Assembly (NCBI GenBank): GCA_964416665.1
Contig: CAYQFA010000004.1
Span: 1-37,337 of the forward strand
Length of the DNA stretch: 37,337 nucleotides
Source: JAKAGE01 sp964416665
GTDB taxonomy: Bacteria; Patescibacteriota; Minisyncoccia; UBA6257; 2-01-FULL-56-20
Direction of reading: 5' to 3'
The position numbers and the translations under genes were made by a program. Positions 34,120-37,337 of this stretch are shown piece by piece (position 1 is the stretch's first letter; each line of letters starts with the position of its first letter). Below the pieces are notes generated by a model. The model had not been told where the DNA came from, did no database searches, and worked only from the letters and a program-made list of their open reading frames with translations.

Positions 34120-34128
34120 CGAATCACG

Positions 34129-35847
34129 ATGCCGTCATCAACCACTGAACTTATTAAAAGCAAGCTTGATATTGTGGATGTGCTTCGCGGATATCTGACC
34201 CTTATTCCGGCCGGTAAGAATTTCAAAGCGCGTTGCCCGTTCCATAATGAAAAGACGCCCTCCTTTATCGTTTCACCCGATCGACAGACCTGGCATTGTT
34301 TCGGCTGCAGTTTGGGCGGCGATATTTTTACGTTCGTGATGAAGCACGAGAATATGGAATTCGGTGAGGCACTTCGCATGTTGGCCGAGAAGGCCGGCGT
34401 GGAACTGCGTACGCAAAATCCCGCGGAATATCGCTACACGGGATTATTGTACGATCTGAATGAGGCAGCAAAAAGATTTTTTATAAAATCGCTCGCCGCG
34501 GCGCCGGTGGCGAAGAAATATTTGGAGGAGCGGGGGCTTGCACTGGCGACGATCGAGGAATTTGAGATCGGTTGGGCGCCGAACGAACCCGAAGGACTTT
34601 CGATGGCGTTATTGAACGGGGGAGCCGCCCCGCAGGATATCGTGCAGGCGGGACTTTCAATAAAGACCGAGCGCGGATTGATGCTTGACCGTTTTCGCGG
34701 GCGTATCATGTTTCCGATCCACAACCATCTCGGTAAAGTGGTCGGCTTCACCGGCCGTATTCTGCCGCAGCTCGACACCGGCAATCTGGGTAAATATATC
34801 AATAGTCCCGAAACGCCGATCTTCCAGAAATCGAAACTGATCTACGGTTTTTGGAAGAGCAAAGAAGGCGTCCGCGAAGCAAAGTCCGCTTTTCTTGTCG
34901 AGGGGCAGATGGATTTTCTGATGAGCTGGCAGGCGGGTATAAAAAATGTGATCGCGAGTTCCGGCACGGCGCTTACAGCCGACCATCTCCATGCGATATA
35001 TCGTCTCGCGCAGGAATTGATATTGAGCTTCGATAACGACGTCGCCGGTTCCGACGCGGCCGAGCGCGCGATCGACCTTGCCGAGGCAAACGACTTTACG
35101 GTGAAGATCGCCACCTTCAAGGGGGTGAAGGACGCCGCGGATGCGGTGAAGGCGGATCCGACGAGCGTGGCGAGGGTGATCGCGGCGGCGATTCCTGCGC
35201 CGGAGTTCTATTTTCAAAAATATCTACCGAGCGACCTTCACGAGCTGCAATCGCGCGACGGGTTGCAAAAATTGCGCATCATTTTGGGCAAGCTGAAGCA
35301 TATTTCGAGCCCCGTCGAGCGGGGATTTTGGCTGAAAGAGCTTGCTCGTCGCACCGACATCAACGAGCAGACACTGCAGGAAGAAGCGTCGAAAATGGAT
35401 CCGGTTTCCGGTCAGCAGTTTGATCGTCGGCAGCAGCAGGAGCAGGAAGAGGTTCCGAAGCGGCAACTCTCGCGTCAGGAGCGGATGTGCGAAGCGCTTC
35501 TCGCCATCGGCCTTGCCCTTGGCAGCTTTGATTTTATGGAAGATTGTGTCCCGTATCTTTCGCCAACACAAAAAGAGATTTTCGTTTTACTGAAGAGCGG
35601 CGAGCGAGCGAGCGATGACCCGGCGCTCGATAGCGCGATCAACTTTATCGCGCTGCAAATTCCTGAAAATCCCGATTTTGAAGAAGCGGCGAACGTCAAG
35701 GCGGAATTGGTCAAGGAATATTATAAAGAGCGACGGCACATTCTTACGCTGGCCGTTCGGAATGCCGAGGCGAGGGGGGACGATAAGGAATTGGCGGCCG
35801 CGCTCCGGGAGCTGAAAGAGCTTTCGGCGACCGCGCCGGACTTGTAA
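34129..35847 (+). CDS. dnaG: DNA primase
   Basis: 572 residues, slightly shorter than E. coli DnaG (581). CHC2 zinc domain with Cys36, His39, Cys57 and Cys60, then the RNA-polymerase domain with K-Y-I-N-S-P-E-T-P-I-F-x-K-S, and the TOPRIM core with Glu258 in L-V-E-G-Q-M-D and Asp302/Asp304 in S-F-D-N-D-V-A-G. The C-terminal part (about 440-572) should bind the DnaB helicase, but it is poorly conserved and I cannot confirm it. It precedes rpoD, the classic pairing, with 51 nt between. Confidence 0.95.
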   Translation: MPSSTTELIKSKLDIVDVLRGYLTLIPAGKNFKARCPFHNEKTPSFIVSPDRQTWHCFGCSLGGDIFTFVMKHENMEFGEALRMLAEKAGVELRTQNPAEYRYTGLLYDLNEAAKRFFIKSLAAAPVAKKYLEERGLALATIEEFEIGWAPNEPEGLSMALLNGGAAPQDIVQAGLSIKTERGLMLDRFRGRIMFPIHNHLGKVVGFTGRILPQLDTGNLGKYINSPETPIFQKSKLIYGFWKSKEGVREAKSAFLVEGQMDFLMSWQAGIKNVIASSGTALTADHLHAIYRLAQELILSFDNDVAGSDAAERAIDLAEANDFTVKIATFKGVKDAADAVKADPTSVARVIAAAIPAPEFYFQKYLPSDLHELQSRDGLQKLRIILGKLKHISSPVERGFWLKELARRTDINEQTLQEEASKMDPVSGQQFDRRQQQEQEEVPKRQLSRQERMCEALLAIGLALGSFDFMEDCVPYLSPTQKEIFVLLKSGERASDDPALDSAINFIALQIPENPDFEEAANVKAELVKEYYKERRHILTLAVRNAEARGDDKELAAALRELKELSATAPDL

Positions 35848-35870
35848 AAAAGTAATAAATAGCGGATAAT
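35842..35870 (+). promoter_or_regulatory. Candidate rpoD promoter
   Basis: TTGTAA (35842-35847, overlapping the dnaG stop), 17-bp spacer, GATAAT (35865-35870). An alternative is TGG plus TACTTT (35884-35892) ending 6 nt before the ATG, which would fit the leaderless pattern but matches the consensus poorly. Confidence 0.4.
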
Positions 35871-35898
35871 GAGGTATCAATAGTGGTACTTTCATCAT

Positions 35899-37182
35899 AT
35901 GCCTAAGGCGCAGAAGGCGAAAAAACTGAAGAAATCTCCCATGAAACACAAGAAAACTTTGAAAAAGAAGTCCTTAAAGGCGTCCAAGCCATCCCCTAAA
36001 AAGATAAAAAAGGCAAAAAAGCCGGCCGCTAAGCCGGTAGCCGCAAAGAAGAGGAAGATCCCGAAGGCCCGCGTAAAGGAGATCACCAAACTCGAGAAGG
36101 CGCTGAAGGCGAACGCATCGGAGATCAACGAGCTCATCGAGCGCGGCCGGCCGCGCGGGTTTGTGACGGACAACGAGATCCTCTATTATTTTCCGAAGAT
36201 CGAGGACAACGTTGACCTTTTGGATGAAATTTATGACCGCTTGGAAAAGGCGGGAATTAAGGTCATCGAGACGAGCGCGCTCATTGATTTTTCCAAGGAC
36301 AGCGGCGAGGTGGCAGTCGATGATTCGCTGGCATTCGAGGGTGATGTTCCCGACGCGGTGCAGATGTATTTGAAAGAGATCGGAAAGACACCGTTGCTTA
36401 CCAAAGACGAAGAGCGCGATCTCGCGAAGCGTGCCGAAAAAGGGGACGAGGAGGCGCGGCAAAAGTTGATGAAGGCGAACCTGCGGTTGGTGGTTTCGAT
36501 CGCCAAGCGTTACGTGAATCGCACGCCGCATCTTTCGATCCTGGACCTCATTCAGGAAGGCAATATCGGTCTGTCGCGCGCCGTCGAAAAGTTCGACTAT
36601 CGCCGCGGTTTCAAATTCTCGACGTATGCCACGTGGTGGATCCGTCAGGCGATCACCCGTGCGCTCGCCGACCAGTCGCGTACCGTGCGCATCCCGGTGC
36701 ATATGGTGGAGACCATTTCAAAATACACGCAGGTGCGCCGCCAGCTCATCCAAGAGCTCGGGCGCGATCCGCTTGCAGAAGAGATCGCTGCGGAGATGGG
36801 CATTGATGTAGATAAGGTGCGCCACATCCAAAAGATATCGCAGGAAGTTTTGTCCATCGAGACGCCAATCGGCGACGAGGAGGATTCTACGTTGTCCGAC
36901 TTTATTCCTGATGAACGCAATCCGACGCCGTCGCAACTCACGGCGCGTGCAATGCTTCGCGATCTCATCAAAGAGATCATGATCGATCTCACCGAGCGCG
37001 AACAGCAGATTTTGAAGATGCGTTTCGGCTTGGACGACGGTATCAGCCACACACTGGAAGAGGTCGGAAAGGCATTCGGCGTCACGCGTGAGCGCATTCG
37101 TCAGATCGAAGCAAAAGCACTTGAGAAAATTCGCGAACATAATAAGGCTGCGGCGCTCGAAGGATTTGAGAGTTTGACATAG
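35899..37182 (+). CDS. rpoD: Primary sigma factor RpoD/SigA
   Basis: 427 residues. A very basic N-terminal tail (about residues 1-60, over one third Lys) is followed by a short region 1.1-like part (A-S-E-I-N-E-L-I-E-R-G-R...Y-Y-F-P) and complete regions 1.2 to 4.2: D-A-V-Q-M-Y-L-K-E-I-G, L-R-L-V-V-S-I-A-K-R-Y, the -10 recognition helix Y-A-T-W-W-I-R-Q-A-I-T-R-A, region 3 with P-V-H-M-V-E-T-I, and the -35 helix G-V-T-R-E-R-I-R-Q-I-E-A-K-A-L. The large non-conserved region of E. coli RpoD is absent. It would read the TATAAT-like boxes listed here. The last two codons and the stop lie inside hairpin F. Met17 is a possible later start. Confidence 0.95.
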   Translation: MPKAQKAKKLKKSPMKHKKTLKKKSLKASKPSPKKIKKAKKPAAKPVAAKKRKIPKARVKEITKLEKALKANASEINELIERGRPRGFVTDNEILYYFPKIEDNVDLLDEIYDRLEKAGIKVIETSALIDFSKDSGEVAVDDSLAFEGDVPDAVQMYLKEIGKTPLLTKDEERDLAKRAEKGDEEARQKLMKANLRLVVSIAKRYVNRTPHLSILDLIQEGNIGLSRAVEKFDYRRGFKFSTYATWWIRQAITRALADQSRTVRIPVHMVETISKYTQVRRQLIQELGRDPLAEEIAAEMGIDVDKVRHIQKISQEVLSIETPIGDEEDSTLSDFIPDERNPTPSQLTARAMLRDLIKEIMIDLTEREQQILKMRFGLDDGISHTLEEVGKAFGVTRERIRQIEAKALEKIREHNKAAALEGFESLT

Positions 37183-37259
37183 CCCCATAGCAAAACCCTT
37201 TTGTGACCTGCTGTGCGGACACAACGGTCACAAAAGGGTTTTGCTATGGGGCTATGTCA
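37175..37259. terminator. Long hairpin F at the rpoD stop
   Basis: Perfect 34-bp arms (37175-37208 and 37226-37259) with a 17-nt loop. The left arm begins at the T of the antepenultimate position and includes the TAG stop (37180-37182). Same closing base pairs and related loop as hairpin A. Confidence 0.75.
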
Positions 37260-37272
37260 GTTATCTATAAAT

Positions 37273-37306
37273 AGTACAAAAGACCCAGCAATGGGTCTTT
37301 TGTACT
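37273..37306. terminator. Hairpin G with GCAA tetraloop
   Basis: Perfect 15-bp arms (37273-37287 and 37292-37306) closed by a GCAA (GNRA-type) loop. A-rich left and T-rich right arms. Second terminator in tandem after rpoD, or the terminator of a gene coming from the right. The last 30 nt of the window hold nothing recognisable. Confidence 0.7.
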
Positions 37307-37337
37307 TAGTCCAGCACCACGCCATCCCCACCACCAA

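Noticed and set aside
35974..36702. 242-residue minus-strand frame opposite rpoD
   Set aside because: rpoD is certain. The antisense frame has no homology-like features.
1..37337. Integrated mobile element or recent horizontal transfer
   Set aside because: No integrase, transposase, att-like direct repeats at the tRNA, or visible shift in base use beyond the two repeat genes.

Overview
The window reads as a contiguous chromosomal piece of a Candidate Phyla Radiation (Patescibacteria) bacterium, most likely of the Parcubacteria/Paceibacteria side. This assignment is inferred from gene content and not proven: a DUF4012 membrane protein, a DUF11-repeat protein ending in a peptidoglycan-binding-like module, prepilin-like proteins beside a fused PilM-PilN protein, a threonyl-tRNA synthetase without its TGS domain, and very compact spacing. 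TGA is used as a stop (for example ftsQ and the histidine kinase), so the code looks like table 11 and not the UGA=Gly code of Gracilibacteria/Absconditabacteria. There are no insertion sequences, prophage genes, CRISPR arrays or rRNAs.

Layout. 1-8162: 3' part of a giant surface gene (over 2,700 residues, N-terminus off the left edge) made of six beta-propeller blocks, eight fibronectin-III-like domains, a glycine-rich segment and a C-terminal module. 8201-11279: a type IV pilus cluster (PilW/PulJ-like prepilin, PilX-like protein, PilM-PilN fusion). 11355-18017: translation and secretion genes (pth, lepB-hisS, thrS-miaA, serS). 18064-22955: cell envelope (ftsQ, a PMT/family-39-type glycosyltransferase, DUF4012 protein). 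23059-23773: two small unknown genes. 23843-28575: lepA, an FtsB/DivIC-like protein, tRNA-Gly(CCC), a Cache-HAMP sensor kinase and def. 28716-34073: a DUF11-repeat surface protein and a CAP/SCP-domain membrane protein. 34129-37182: dnaG and rpoD, the usual macromolecular-synthesis pair.

Two genome-wide habits stand out. First, nearly every gene that starts a transcription unit has a -10 hexamer ending 3-11 nt before the start codon, often with a -35 box 16-18 bp further up or an extended TGn motif. This predicts mostly leaderless mRNAs. Second, many transcription units end in unusually long perfect inverted repeats (15-47 bp arms). Two of these, after pilMN and after rpoD, share the same closing stem and a loop whose small inner stem co-varies. 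At hisS/miaA and pilMN/pth the repeated arms run into the coding ends, as if made by inverted duplication.

Functionally, the giant propeller protein followed by PilW-like and PilX-like proteins recalls the minor-pilin/PilY1 arrangement of type IV pili. The most attractive hypothesis here is a CPR pilus-linked adhesin built from five or more serial seven-bladed propellers. All coordinates, repeat counts and motif positions were worked out by eye. No search or folding program was run.
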